64,000 nucleotides of DNA from Eumeta japonica (GCA_005406025.1 BGZK01000083.1:434001-498000); one strand, 5' to 3'; shown: positions 34,960-47,617, counted from the stretch's first letter. Notes: a model not told the origin generated them from the sequence alone. A program made the numbers and translations.

Positions 34960-36690
34960 TCCGGTCCGTGGTTTCGTTGTCATAAAATAATATTATATTT
35001 GGGCCAAGTTTAGATCCTACTAGAACTACGCATTTTATCTTCAATACAGTAATTTGGAGATTAAAACCAATCCGCAAACCATATTTTATTCAGAGCAACT
35101 GTCGCAAACAAGATTAACCTACAAACACACCTTTTAATATTAGTTAAATAACCTAATATTGTGAAAGAAAAGTTTCTAATTTATTCTTTCTTTGATATTT
35201 TTCAAATGAACTTTCCTCACGTCTGTCCTGTATCTCTGTCAATTTTAGTGATCTCATATTTAATATAGCGGTATATATTACAGTTTTAGTGAAATCAGCG
35301 TGCCACTAAATTCGATTCTTTATTGATGTATTTCAGCTTGTATTTTTATATGTGGTCATCCATTTTGATTAAATTATGAAGGCCTATTGTACATTTTTAT
35401 ATAAAATAATTATTACACTGTGTAATAATTTTTAATCGGTTTTGTGGGATTTAGTTATAAACTATAATAGGTTATTTTATATTTTTAAGTAAAAGTTTTT
35501 TATGATGAAGTGTATTTTGTTCATAATGAAATATATTTATATTATTTCAATACATCGTCAAGAATATGCATGTAAAAGTAACTACCTAGTAATACAATAT
35601 ACATTATTATGTCACTATTCTATATTGTATTTTATATTTACAAGTCTTTACAATAATTAATGCCATTTCATAATTTACTTCACTATATTGCAATACGAGC
35701 AATTTATGCAATAGTCTCTTAACATAAAATATTTTGTGCCTATTCATATTTGTTGCCCTATAAACATACATATAGGAACTGTACAAATAATATATCAATT
35801 TCGATGTCTGTCGGCACAGGTATGTCTATTCATTTGTATAATTGTAATGCGGGTGTGGAAGTGGTAGACTTTTCTTATAGTAATATTAAAAAATCAGTAG
35901 TTGCCAAATTTTTATACATAATAATTCTTCCGAATTTTCTTATAAAGCCATATATTGCACTGTAATACGGTATAGTTAGTGGTCATATAGTAGGCGCTTA
36001 GTAGTCACAATGCGATGGTGAATGAGATAAAGATAATAGTGAAAAAAATAAAAATATTTTTCTAAATAACCACTTTTGTAAACGCATAGTTAGTTAGTTA
36101 GATTGTAAATTTGATGAAATAAATGTATGTGTCAATATTATAATATTGACTGTCGCTTAAATGTAACCTTAAATTAACTTCATAATGAACTTATTTGTCA
36201 TGATTATTTTGGTATGCATTGTAATTGTTTTTTTTTTATTCATAAGATACTTTATTTATAAATGATAATCAAAATTTACATTTATCCCAATAATAGATTT
36301 TTGAATGAATAAAATGGCTGACTGGTTTGAAATGTAATGAAGTGTTAAACATTGCCATTACTATAGGAGAGATTTTGTGGTGTCAAGAAGAAACATAGTG
36401 ACTGGTTTTATAAAGACTATTGTGATAATGTTTTTCACAATTATTTTTTTACAATAAGCGATAGTGTGGTTGACACCGTTCACAATTTCAATACACTCAG
36501 TTCCAATGATAATATAGTTACAAATGTCATATTGGAACCAAGCGTATGAGAAAGCGAAGATGTAGTCAGGTGCGCTTAAAAAAAATTCGTCAATAGTAAT
36601 TAGTCACGTAATCATATGAAATTAATAGTAATTGAGCTCCTCATGAGACATCTTCCGCTTGCGTTGTAACGATTTATTTAAATACTCATT
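34960..36690. other. AT-rich intergenic DNA
   Basis: Nothing supportable seen. Short frames such as 35750-35965 have no coding-like composition. Confidence 0.45.
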
Positions 36691-36780
36691 ATCTTGTCAT
36701 GGCGTGGTCGCCATTTTGTGACGTCGAATCATATGTCGCTAATGGCGGCCGCCGCCTCGCCTGTAATATTTATACAAACG
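36690..36780. promoter_or_regulatory. CpG-rich patch with a CRE-like site
   Basis: Contains CGCCATTTTGTGACGTCGAA, with a TGACGTC CRE-like core and a GCCATTTT motif common in metazoan promoters, followed by GGCGGCCGCCGCC. No gene can be attached to it. Confidence 0.3.
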
Positions 36781-37264
36781 CATATATTCACAACCGCTGC
36801 GACAAAGTCAACGGTGTAATTAATATGATTAGTTATTTTAGTTGTTTAGACGTGTCACATGCTCGGTGTCCGCGATATCTAATAATTTTTGAAGGCGGTT
36901 CGCGTGCCTATGTTTACGTCGCTTTATATATTTTTCAGTACAACTTGAATAGTAAAAAAAAAAATAAATCACAATGACGATTTAAACACACATCGTCCTG
37001 AAGTCTTTTATAACGTAAACAGTTTTAGATCGTGTGCGCTTTATGCGTTCCAAACAAGGCCACCCGATCATCGTAGGTTGAAAAATCGGAATCTGGCGAT
37101 ACGAATAGAATATCAATGTCCACACAGCCATTTTGTTATGCACTGGGCACGTTTTGTGAGTCTATTAAATTCAACATGAATTGATCTTGGTTATCCACTC
37201 CGCTGATTGTTTTTTTTTTAATCCTCGATTCTGCATAGGTTGGAAGTTGACACGTTCTGTTACT

Positions 37265-37345
37265 TAATAATCCACCGCGTCTTTCGCCACACCGCGCATG
37301 CGCGCGGCGGATCCGCGCATTCGCGTGGAATCTAACGACTGTTTC
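37265..37345. promoter_or_regulatory. CpG-rich patch with an NRF1/EWG-like palindrome
   Basis: CCGCGCATGCGCGCGG contains the GCGCATGCGC palindrome bound by NRF-1 (insect EWG) at housekeeping promoters. It is isolated in AT-rich DNA. An unannotated transcription start is possible; no adjacent coding exon was identified. Confidence 0.35.
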
Positions 37346-38359
37346 GTTCAGGTTGTATTTTCTAAACAGGTTGTGTTTGTTACAGAGATATTGAATTCTT
37401 ACTTTTCAGTTTTGTTACATATAATTTGGAAATAACGTAACCTTAAAACCTCTCAGTCTAAATACGATGCACCGATTAAGAAACTATTTCTATAATTGTT
37501 ATTTTTGTGAAAATTGAAATCAAATATGTAATTTAATATCTTTGATTAATATAGTTTGTGTATTTGTGATGCGTTACGTTATTCTAAAAGAATTATCACT
37601 ATCAATCTATAGTGACATACATTGTTGGGTATAAGCTATGATGTCTAGGTTTATAGGTTGTTGTCATAAAACAATTATATTAGCTGTTACAGGGTTGTTT
37701 ATCGAAAACGGTAGTAGATTAATAAAATTGTGTATTTATTTTATTCTATTTCGGCGGTTTATTTTTTTGAATGAAGTTCCTTTTATGTGTGCTTCAAAAG
37801 CCTATATTCTACATGAAATAGGTCATGCAAGTTAAAGTGTAGGTCATATAAAATAACTTTATGGACAGTGGATAAAAATACAGCTTAACAAATTCCAGAT
37901 TTTATCGTACCAATGAAGCGACTCAATACACCTTTTTTTTGAATCAAATACGATGCTCATTAGAGAATTATTTTTGTCTTTAAACTAGAAATCGTATGAC
38001 TGATATCAATTTTTCAAGACACCTGCATATTTCTAGCGATATAAAAAGGAACGTTAGTACATTAAAAAAAAAGTTGTACAGAAAAATATATAGAGACGTA
38101 ATCATTTTTATACATAAATATTATATATATAGAGATACGCTAGATGTTAAAGCGTTCAAACAGCGATGTTGAAGTGAACTGGCAACTTTATATGTCATAG
38201 TGGTAAGTGTAACACGATACTTGTAAATATATCGACTTATAAATTATTGTATTTCGTAATAAAATGTGGAAACGAACAAGATTGCCATTTTTATTTAAAT
38301 TTAATAAAGCACTTCGGAATTTTGTGGGTTCCTCATCGAAACGTACAAACGTAAGTTTG

Positions 38360-38680
38360 ACAGCGGTGGAACCATGCCGTGGTCGACTCCACGCCACGAA
38401 AATGGGCTGGCTCGATCACATGAGATACTACACTCTTACAGAATACGGACGCTAAATAACAGTTACCGCTGTTGTGTTTCGTCCAGTGAGTGAGAGTTTC
38501 GGTGGCTCCCCCATCCATCACCCCCATTTCCCCCTTCATCACGTATCGTATTTAACCTAAAAGGCCGACGCACTGGTTTCTATTTTGGAGTCGCCAGTGT
38601 CCATGGGCGACGGCGACCACCTACCGTTTGGTGGATCGCATGCTCGTTTGTCCTTCGATCAGCTATAACAAAAAATACGT
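38360..38680 (+). mobile_element. Metulj-like SINE, copy 1
   Basis: Shows the lepidopteran SINE order: GAGATACTACACTCTTACAG, GTTTCGTCCAGTGAGTGAGA, a C/T-rich stretch, AAAAGGCCGACGCACTGG, GTGTCCATGGGCGACGGCGA, then GCATGCTCGTTTGTCC and an A-rich tail. About 300 bp. Confidence 0.75.
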
Positions 38681-39169
38681 CGAACACTCATCCTGTCCCA
38701 TTACTTTTATTTCTGACAATACATGCGTTCGTCTCGTAAATCATGTAGAAATCCCGTTTATTCGTACGTATCGACTATTAAATACGGCCTTACAATGTAT
38801 ACGCCCGCTGCCGTGTCGACTGTTTTTGGTTATAAATATTTAAATGGGTGTCACTATTTTGTTTAATATGGTTTATTTTACAAGGCGACAGCCTAAATCA
38901 TAGTTTCGGGCATCGTCCTTAGAGACAAAAATAAACTAGGTAATTATACACGAACTTCGATCACATAGAATTGTTCCATTGTAAATGCACAATGAGGAGT
39001 GATACGGTTTTTCATTATAGTATATAATTTTTATTTTACTTTATGTTAGGTGATTGACTGATTGAACAGATTGCAATACTCTAAAGATTATGCATTTACA
39101 TTCAATAAGAATTATATTACTATTTGTTGTTTTTTTTAACTAGTTGAAGCTATATTTTTAGTATTTGGT

Positions 39170-39600
39170 ACCTAGGTTCCGGCGAGTATTTTATTGTCAA
39201 AGTTATCAAGCTACGTATGCTAAGGTCAAAAGTCGGATGGATAACCGCCGCTCGGGGCTTATACGTATTGAAGTGTCACCGGCAACCCGTACCAAGTTGC
39301 CATGAACTTTGTACATTGCCACTGACAGTGGCTAAAACGGAAGCGGCTAGGGCGCCAGTCGGGCGCCCAGAGGGAACTCCCAGATCATAGACGACGGCCG
39401 TCGGGCGTGGCATGGTCCGATGGAGTGATACTCGTTGATAGCGTGACCGCGGAGTTGATACGACTTCTCACCGAACTGTACTCTCTGACGTGCCAAATGT
39501 AGCACAATGAGGTTTTCTCCGCGGATCTTGTGCCACAAAAGATCCATTGGGCTGTAGAAGTGGAAACTTGCTCATTATAATAGAGATAAACTATTAACAT
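39170..39600. other. GC-richer unassigned block
   Basis: Contains AAAGTCGGATGGATAACCGC and GGGCGCCAGTCGGGCGCCCA and an open minus-strand stretch (LVLHLARQRVQF-like, 39347-39547). Composition suggests a transposon remnant; no family recognised. Confidence 0.35.
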
Positions 39601-39674
39601 TTACTATTGAGCAAGATTTTATTCTCGAGTTAACTTATTAATGTTAAAATCTTATATGTATTAGCATTGCGATG

Positions 39675-39990
39675 TGTTAAACACGGCCGCAGCACGAGAA
39701 CGGACCGGGTCGATGAGATACCACACATTAACATAATACACGTGAAGTAGCAACTTCTGTTGGCTTTCGTCCAGTGAGAGTACTCACTCTCTGGGCCACT
39801 GGAACTCTCCAGTGGCCCACTCTCGTCTCCTCTGATGATCCATTCTCTACTCCATCAGAAGTCTTATGTCTACCGAAGAGGCCGGCGACGTGTCAGTCGC
39901 TCTTCTGAGGCTGCGAGTGCCTATGATGCTGACTGCTTGCTTTCGGATGGCACTTGTACTCCGTTTACCCTTCGATAATGCTACAAAAAA
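39675..39990 (+). mobile_element. Metulj-like SINE, copy 2
   Basis: Same module order as the 38.4-kb copy: GATGAGATACCACACATTAA, CGTGAAGTAGCAACTTCTGT, GTCCAGTGAGAGTACTCAC, a pyrimidine-rich block, and CGTTTACCCTTCGATAATGC before an A-run at 39983. Confidence 0.75.
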
Positions 39991-40169
39991 AGTCTATATA
40001 CATACATACACATATACGTATGTATAATACACTGTATTACATAAAAGTAAATGATATTTATTCACTTGAAAATGCATAGCACAAATAGAACAAATCTATG
40101 ACTATTTTCCGCAAGAGTAAATAAATGGTAGATGTCTTAAAGGAATAGGGCATCCCTGCCCTACCATCA

Positions 40170-40500
40170 CCCCTTTGGAGTGTTATAATTAGCATATGGC
40201 ACGATAAGCGTGTATCTACTCCCTTTCCTCCCATTTCCGCTCCGCCGTCTTCCCTTTCAATCGCTTCTGCTGCATTCATGGGAGAGGTAGCGCCGCTGAG
40301 GCATCCTCCATAACGGTTCCTCCACCACGTATGTAGCACTTCCTCTCATGCAAACTTAATTTTTCGTGGTGCTTGATAATTTTAAGCCCGTCAGCAGAAA
40401 CTTGCACTTTGACAATCTCAACAAAAACTCGGCCCGAATGTGATAGATCAATTATGTCGCGCATAACGCGCCAAATTGAACTATCCCATCGCGGTCAGAG
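40170..40500. other. Unassigned block with an open minus-strand stretch
   Basis: The minus strand is open from 40464 down and reads MRDIIDLSHSGRVFVEIVKV and SADGLKIIKHHEKLSLHERK, which looks protein-like, but it is short and not recognised. Likely part of a decayed transposon between a SINE and a LINE 3' end. Confidence 0.3.
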
Positions 40501-40739
40501 GCCCGTGTGAGTAATAAAAATTATTTTGTTTCATTAAAGTGCACTGAGGATTTCTTGGGCGTAATTCTTGTGAAATCGGGCTGAGATTCCAATAAAATCG
40601 GGAAAACGCCCTCCACACGGCCACAATATAATTTCGTAGTGGAACGGCATAACCGAGTAGGTCATAACACAATGTATATACGAAAACTGGTGTATGTCAA
40701 GCGACATATAGAATAGTTCCAAAAAAGGAGTGACATCCA

Positions 40740-41190
40740 TAACATTAACACTAGACATACGAATGATCTTGCTGCTTATGAAACCCGTCTAAGCAGAGTT
40801 AGTAAATCATTTAAGGGGCAATGTGTGTGTTTTTATAATAAGATCTCGGCTGAAATTCTGAATTTGCCTGAGTTTAAACGTTTCGTTAAAAGAAAGTTTA
40901 TACCAAAGGCTATTATACAGTGTCTGAATATCTTAATGAAAAAAGACTCTGGGATTGAACTGCTCGGCTACCAGTTGTTTCATATCATTTTTAAATATCG
41001 ACTAAATTATCAATTACTCAATCCTTTGTATTTTGATGAGTAAAAAGAGCAACCCTTGAGTTTCTTGCCCATTCTTCTCTAGGTGAACCAGCATCAGGGA
41101 TGGGTGGTGATGTCGAAAATAATTTATTAATGACTTATTGCAAGTGTAATTTTATTACCTACTAAACAAATATATTTTTGATTTGATTTG
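40740..41190 (+). mobile_element. 3' end of a CR1/Jockey-like LINE
   Basis: Reads INTRHTNDLAAYETRLSRVS, KSFKGQCVCFYNKISAEILN, LPEFKRFVKRKFIPKAIIQC: the familiar 'NTR-ND---...YN-LP--I--L---FK--VK--L--KAYYS' C-terminus of LINE reverse transcriptases. A short 3' UTR follows, ending in a TTTTTGATTTGATTTGG tail. Only the terminal ~100 codons remain. Confidence 0.7.
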
Positions 41191-41584
41191 GTCATTATGC
41201 ATGAGATTCGTATTTTAGAGTTGTATTTATGACGTATATCATTAGTGTATATCCTTTTCGTCTAGCTTGTAGTTTTTATTTAGTCTTTTTGTAAGTCTTT
41301 ATGTAATCTTTAAAGAACTAGTGATTATTGATTATTGTCGTAATCTGATGACGTTAAAATGATAAGATTGTGCGTGAAAAATCCAACCCAGGGCCGCCAT
41401 TTTCTTATCATATCTTAATACTTGCATACGAGCAATTTCCGTATATAAGATTTCTCGGAAACAGCTGTAACGATTTCTTGAAATTTTGTATTGAAATAAT
41501 ACTTCACCTTTCAAATTTATCGAGATAGTGCAGTACGGAGATAGAATGTTTTACCTTCATCGATCGATATTGCTAAGTTAAATT

Positions 41585-41730
41585 TCGGACCGGCTTCCAA
41601 TTCTGACCATAGCTCTAACCCTGATTATGATTCTGGTCACGCTATGAATCCAGCCCTGGTTCCATACTCCAATTCGATCTTTATAATCGATTTTGGCCCC
41701 GATTTCGGCTCTTGATTCTGCCCCTAGCCT
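41585..41730. repeat. Cryptic GATTCTG-type repeat, second locus
   Basis: Degenerate hexamer/dodecamer pattern (ATTATGATTCTGGTCACGC; CGATTTTGGCCCCGATTTCG). Same theme as 34.8 kb and the complement of 56.8-57.1 kb. Confidence 0.55.
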
Positions 41731-42220
41731 TGTTTTAAACTTATCTTCCGTTACTGGTCATTGGGACAAAGACGAGGCAAGGGCTAGTATCAAAATAAAA
41801 TATAAGCTATATTATTCTGGGATAGTGTAGCTTTCTATGAATGAAAGAATTTTCGGAATCGGTTTAGTAGCTCGTTTCAGTAGTACAAATATGCGAATAA
41901 AATCAGAGACAAATGCTAGTAGCAGGCCCCTTAAAACGTGGGCGTACACGAATACAACGATCGGTAAAGAATTTTAGATTTGTGATTTTAAACAAACGAA
42001 CATTGTTATATATATATATATAGATTATAACACCTTTATAGGGTACAACCTTTAAAAAATGAGTCATGGAGATAATACGTATAAATTTAAAGGTACTAGA
42101 TATCTCAATAGGGCGTTAGGTTTTTACTAGTGTGATATTGTGATATCATAGCCGGCGGTGGTTTTAGGCTTCGACGATCACCGACGGCCTCGATCCTGAG
42201 GGGCCTCACAAACAGTTTTA

Positions 42221-42255
42221 CAAGCCGAATCATAGACTAATGTCTATTATTCGGC
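42221..42255. repeat. Inverted repeat, 15-bp arms
   Basis: AGCCGAATCATAGAC and GTCTATTATTCGGCT around TAAT, with one mismatch. No surrounding element identified. Confidence 0.75.
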
Positions 42256-42696
42256 TCGTTTAAATTAACGTTTTCTTTTGGACTGGAAAATGAACGAGGC
42301 CTTGCAAAGCTGATGTCGCTGACATCGACTTTTGGTCTAGCATCGCCACTGATGATACCAGATGAGAAGGTTTACCAGAATTAAAGAACACCTTAAAGGT
42401 ATATTAGGCAGCTGTATCGGCGAGTGGTCTTGAAAATTCTCCGAGTATAAACAAAGCGATGAATCATTTATAAAAACACAAGTGCAAACACGTCACGTCT
42501 ATAATAAACAAGATTTATTTCAATCTGGAACATTTTAACCGACGAAAGTGCGTTAAAAATGTAAATAACGACTATGGATTTCGAGATAACAAACACAGAG
42601 TACCATACTCTAATGATTTTTAGGGAACTAATTCTGTTATTGAATTATTTTATTAATAAGCGTAGTTTGTAACAATATTCTGCCATAGGTGATTAA

Positions 42697-42732
<36 letters not shown>
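42697..42732. repeat. (AT)n microsatellite
   Basis: About 17 uninterrupted AT dinucleotides. Other such runs are at 46999-47031 and 61965-62002. Confidence 0.95.
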
Positions 42733-42736
<4 letters not shown>

Positions 42737-43339
42737 TTATTTTACAGGAAGAAATGGGGCGATCCTTTTATTGTTCTCAAACTACACATGCGATTATTGA
42801 TATTACATAATTCACGATACTTATCAATCACTCGTAATTATTGAGTGACTAATTAAAATCAGAAACTAATCCTGATTTTTTTATTAAATTGAAAATTATG
42901 AACCCACATAAATAAGTAAGATGTGCACAGGATAATATAAAATGATAATTTTTCTGTAATTGTTTTTAATTTATAAAAGTGGATTTGGTTCCGACAATAG
43001 GTATGTAACATTGTAACAGTATTAAACATTTATATTTGAACGTCTAATAATCTAAACATGCAAAGGTCAACATCCAATATTTAAGAAGCAATTATCGCTG
43101 ATTAAAGGATTTAAGATAAAGTTGTGATAAACAACTTAAAAAGAATTTTAAACCATTACTTATGTTTCAAGGTTTGTGGGTATGTAACATCTATATGTAA
43201 ATAAAGGACAGCCGGTGTCTCGGGGACACCCGGTCGGTAGAAAGTTCCTTTCACTTTTTGATAGATTTTACTATAAATTATATTATTAAACAACAGGGTT
43301 AAATTAGTAAAAATAATAATAACACAGAACACGTTGCGA

Positions 43340-43730
43340 TGCTATGTGACAGTTGAGCACGCTACACAGCTTCAATATGCCGCCCGTGCGTATACCAATC
43401 GTACGTAGATATACATACGAGAAAGAGCGAGAGAAGAGCTCACACCTGTTTGTATGTGTATTTGAATGCGTGTACCTACATTCAAACACACTATATACAT
43501 ATAGCAATATTGCTTTGACTGCTAAGAGACAGAGACAGAGGGAGACAGGGGTATAAAGGTATCTGTTGTTTATAGAAAGAGAGAGGTAGACTCGTGGAGA
43601 GACAGTATGCGCCGCGGCTTCTCCACTGCTTCTTTCTCCCTTCTGTTCCGCTGTATAGTACACAGAGCACACCGAAAGTTCTGTGTGGCTTCTATGAACG
43701 GTCAGAAGTGCCTGGCCGTTCATAAATGTT
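43340..43730. other. Promoter-like or LTR-like block
   Basis: GAGA-type purine runs (GAGAAAGAGCGAGAGAAG; AGAGACAGAGACAGAGGGAG) precede GGGTATAAAGG at ~43550, with a CpG-rich stretch and a small hairpin (GAACGGTCAG...CTGGCCGTTC) after it. Either an unannotated core promoter or solo-LTR-like debris; no downstream gene recognised. Confidence 0.3.
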
Positions 43731-43789
43731 TGAATTTAGAATGGTTAATTTTTTAGAAAATAATGAACTCATTTGATCATCGTGATAAA

Positions 43790-44378
43790 AATCAACTGTA
43801 ACGGCGATTTTGGCTATCGCCGCGTAAGCCCGCGCTTCGGATCCTCCTTCACACGTGGCTTCGGAAAACGGATTTCTTGCGGTCTGGTGATCAAAATGAT
43901 GAACAGCGTTTTCAGGCTATCAAGACTTCTTTATTACAGCCGAGCTTCACATGTGACGGTCGGAGTACAACTGCGACGGATGCTTTTTTAGTTCTCCCCG
44001 TGCGAAAGAGGCGGGGAAGAAGGAGAAAAACCCATCATGGGCCGTCCATGCGCCCGGGCACACAGGTGTGTCCGACTCTCACATACTATAAACCTCCTGA
44101 ACAACTTGTGTCTGTAGTAGCGCAAGCAAAACGCTGTGACGCCTACAACTCAAACGCGGCCATTTCGGCATGGTGATGCCGTCGACGCGTGACTGTCCTA
44201 TGGGTGCCTCTTAGGCGAGCACCTCGGCATAGGAAGTTACGTGAAGTTTATAGCACGGACTGCAACTTCAAAGGGGGCTCCGGGAGGCGCGGAAGCGCAC
44301 CGGATTGATGACCTTTAACGGTCGTAATTATTGGGTTAGTCCCTACTCCTAGTCAGTAACAATCTTATTTAATTCAAT
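43790..44378. other. GC-rich block, probable LINE 3' UTR or separate element
   Basis: Contiguous with the end of the Jockey-clade ORF once the MITE is removed, so it may be that element's 3' UTR on the minus strand. Contains GTGCGAAAGAGGCGGGGAAG and TTAGGCGAGCACCTCGGCAT. No protein recognised. Confidence 0.4.
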
Positions 44379-44380
44379 TA

Positions 44381-44885
44381 CCCTGTTGAAAACATCTAAT
44401 ACAGTCCCATACAAAACAATAGAATCTGTAATGGCTTATATGTTATCTATCTGGAAGAAAAATTTTCCAGATAGAGTTAAATTTTGAATCTATATGTAAG
44501 TCCATCATAGCAAGGGTTCTTTATTGGACTTAATGGGATTTTAATGTTATTTGTATCTGTATGGATCCTAACTGCACCTTACCTGTAGGTTTGTATCCGT
44601 TTTTATCTTAAGTCCATGTGGACATAAAAACCAATGTGGATTTCCGAATACGAAATAGAAAATGTTTTTAATGCTTTTTAATGACAATTCCACAATCGGA
44701 AAAAATGATGTGTTCTACATGTAAATCCAGATAAGAACTCTGCAGACATATAAGTTCCATTAAACTTTCCGTTTCGTCCCTTCTAAAGTTTTTATGGTTA
44801 TGGATATGGATTTGCAGCGAAAAAACCACATTAGATTCCAATACAATCATTTCTTATTGGAATCTATTGGATGTTTTCAACAGGG
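44381..44885. mobile_element. TA-flanked MITE, ~505 bp, nested in a LINE
   Basis: Terminal inverted repeats CCCTGTTGAAAACATC(T)AAT and ATTGGATGTTTTCAACAGGG, flanked by TA at both ends (Tc1/mariner-type target). It interrupts the sequence just after the stop codon of the Jockey ORF (44898). Confidence 0.85.
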
Positions 44886-44897
44886 TAGTTTTTCCAC

Positions 44898-46255
44898 CTA
44901 GACGGTGAGATCGTCAGGTGGATCTAAAAGGACATTCCGTGGTCTTCTGCAAAGGTGATGTGGAGGAGGTGACTCGTATGATACCGCCGAAACTAATAAA
45001 GGATTTGGATGGCTACTCGCTACATTGAAGAAACGCCCTGATGCATTCTTCATATATTTAGAAATAGTTGTGAGCTCTAGGTCCCGGTGGAGTACAGAGT
45101 TTTTGACGTATCATGGTGCGTCAACTGCTCTTCTACAAAATTTATTCTGCACTATTTGTAGATCATAAAGTCTATCAGGTCGTGCATGAGCAAAAACTGG
45201 ACTCGCGTATGTCATGACAGGCCTGATAAACATCGTATATATCGTACGTTTATTACGTAACGACATTTTACTTTTTCTACCTATCATTCCGTAAAAGCGG
45301 GATAGGTAAAATAGAGCTAGTTTCCTAACATTAGCGATATGATCTCTAAAATGGAGATGCTTATCGATCGTGATGCCTAAATATTTATAGTTATGTTGCC
45401 ACGGAATTGGCTTGTTTAAAATTTTTAAATGAGGGGTGTCAAGAGGTACCGGTAATTGTACCTTATGTGTACTATAATTGAAATATATTGAGGCTGACTT
45501 ATCGGGATTGACGTCGATTCTTCAGAGGCGAAGCTATTGTGTCAGCTTATCAATGGCTCTCTGTAACCTCGGGAGAATGTTGCCTATGCTGTTGGACCTA
45601 AGATAAAGTGCAGTGTCGTCTGCAAACAACGCGAGTTGGACGCCTGTTGACGGTCGCAGTATGTTGTTTACGTACACAGAGTACAACAGTGGAGAGAGCG
45701 TGGAGCCTTGAGGTACTCCAGCCCTGATAGGTCCCATTGACGAGTACGTATTGTCCAGTCTGAACGAGAAGTGGCGATTACTAATATAATGGTGGATTAT
45801 TAAAACAAGACGATCTGGGAGCTCTAATTTATAGATCTTATGTATGAGACCTGCGTGCCAGATCCTGTCAAAGGCCTTTGGTCAAAAAAGACCGCCACTG
45901 TCTTTCTTTTGACTTTGAAACTCTCTGAAATGTATTCTACAAGACGGAGGGCTTGTTGCGGGCAAGAATAATAAAGTTTAAATCCAAACTGTTCGTTAAT
46001 TATAAGGCCTTTTCCTATGAGTTGATTGCTTAAACGCGTTTTGAGCGTTTTTTCAAATAATTTGCCTAATACGCTCAAAAGACTTATAGATCTGTAACTG
46101 GCGGGGAAGTCGCGTGGTTTCCCCGGCTTAGGAATTCCTATAACTAGTGCTTCCTTCCAAGCTGTAGGAAAGTAACAATTTTGTATGCACGCATTAAAAA
46201 TCGCGACGGATGCACCAATCTCGCTGCAATTTATAGATAGTGCATCCGCCTTGAC
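44898..46255 (-). pseudogene. Jockey-clade LINE reverse transcriptase, 5'-truncated and broken
   Basis: Minus-strand order: CYFPTAWKEALVIGIPKPGK, SVLGKLFEKTLKTRLSNQLI, INEQFGFKLYYSCPQQALRL, then IRAGVPQGSTLSPLLYSVYV and QLALFADDTALYLRS (the FADD catalytic motif), and a long C-terminal region ending DPPDDLTV at 44898. A shift after the VAVFFD motif (~45890) and a stop near 45533 destroy the frame. The 5' side is cut at a small inverted-repeat element (46256). Non-functional copy. Confidence 0.9.
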
Positions 46256-46256
46256 A

Positions 46257-46432
46257 TATGAGTTGCATACATTTTAATTGAGGAGATGTGGCCATGCACT
46301 TTGCATTTTTTACGCATTAGCACCACATGTGTTTGGAACACCGATTCGTGGACGTACCGTAACGACCGCCGCGGTTCTAGGCCTCTGATTGGTCCTCCTC
46401 TCCGAGACACAATTTCGTATGCAACTCATATG
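46257..46432. mobile_element. Small MITE, ~175 bp
   Basis: Inverted ends ATATGAGTTGCATAC and GTATGCAACTCATAT enclose a CpG-containing core. It marks the truncation point of the Jockey remnant. Target duplication not certain. Confidence 0.6.
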
Positions 46433-47032
46433 CACATGACATTTAATTCGTATTTATAATTAAATACGACATAATATACACAACAAGATGAACAAGACAA
46501 ATAAAACACAATAAATATACAAAAATAGGCAAAATATACAATTTCTTATGACTAATCTCTACCCGGGTAATAAAACAAGACAATCAAAATACTTTAATAA
46601 AAACACACAAATATACGATAAATCACTAAACAATTCTTCACCTAAGTCCGTATAAAACAAAATAATATATTCATCGTCCGATTTTAACACTAAATGCGCG
46701 GCTGTCCGTAACAACAACCAACAAACACTGTCCTGGGTTAGTAATTAAATTGTATTCTCATTTTGATTTTACTTTGTAATAATAGTTAGCCTTGAAAGAA
46801 TCTTGTAACCGTGAATTAATAATATAATATTTTTCTTTCCTTTTCATTTTTTTTTTAACTTTAAACTCTACTCCTGAATATTTAGCCAAAGAAGTTTAAA
46901 TTCACGTCGTATGTCTAACATTACTGTTTACGTATCTACACAAATTCAAGATAATTTTCATCATATTTTATTTACATTTAGTTTGTATTTTACTTACATG
47001 TAGTTGTAATATATATATATATATATATATTC

Positions 47033-47080
47033 GTTGTTGAACAAAATGGCATATATATATATGCCATTTTGTTCAACGAC
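47033..47080. repeat. Hairpin with (AT) loop
   Basis: GTTGTTGAACAAAATGGCAT and ATGCCATTTTGTTCAACGAC are complementary apart from one pair. It adjoins both an (AT)n microsatellite and the mariner fragment. Confidence 0.85.
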
Positions 47081-47099
47081 AAGTAGTTTGGATTAGTCC

Positions 47100-47300
47100 T
47101 CTCATGTTGTTAACCTAAAAATACTTCGAGAATTCTCAAGAGACCTAAACAAGTGAAAATCTGAGGGTACAAGATCAGGGCTGTGTGGTGGATGCATTAC
47201 CACTTCCCAACCAAACTCTCAATATTTGCTGAATAGCTAAAGATGTGTGTGGTGTGGCGTTATCATGGTGAAAAGCCATATCCTTCCCGTTGGTCAATTC
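47100..47300 (-). pseudogene. mariner-type transposase fragment
   Basis: Minus strand reads DMAFHHDNATPHTSLAIQQI, then after a frameshift VVMHPPHSPDLVPSDFHLFR and SL. HHDNA-PHT and HPPYSPDLAPSD-HLF are the hallmark DD(34)D region of mariner transposases. About 60 codons remain; shift and stops present. Confidence 0.85.
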
Positions 47301-47617
47301 CGGCCGTTTTTTCTCTGACAATCATCGAAAATAGGACACAGTTCAACGTTGATACGGATATGATAATATTTTTGGCATTGAAGACACGTTTAAACAACAC
47401 GAGTAAGTCGCTAATGCTATTTACAAGTAGACAAAGGTTAACAATCATTTACCTAGAGAGTATCTCCTGGTGTGATAAATCAAAATATGTACTTGTATCG
47501 TTGATTTCTCGTATACAACCTTTAATTTTTTGTGGCGCTACTCGCAAACGCCGCAGTTCCGAGTCATTCCGACGGCCGTGTCAATGCCACGCAATTCGTC
47601 CGGCGTCTAGTCATAAA

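Noticed and set aside
43304..43723. 139-codon minus-strand open frame
   Set aside because: Its Ser/Thr/Tyr/Cys-rich translation comes from purine-pyrimidine simple sequence in the promoter-like block; no domain seen.
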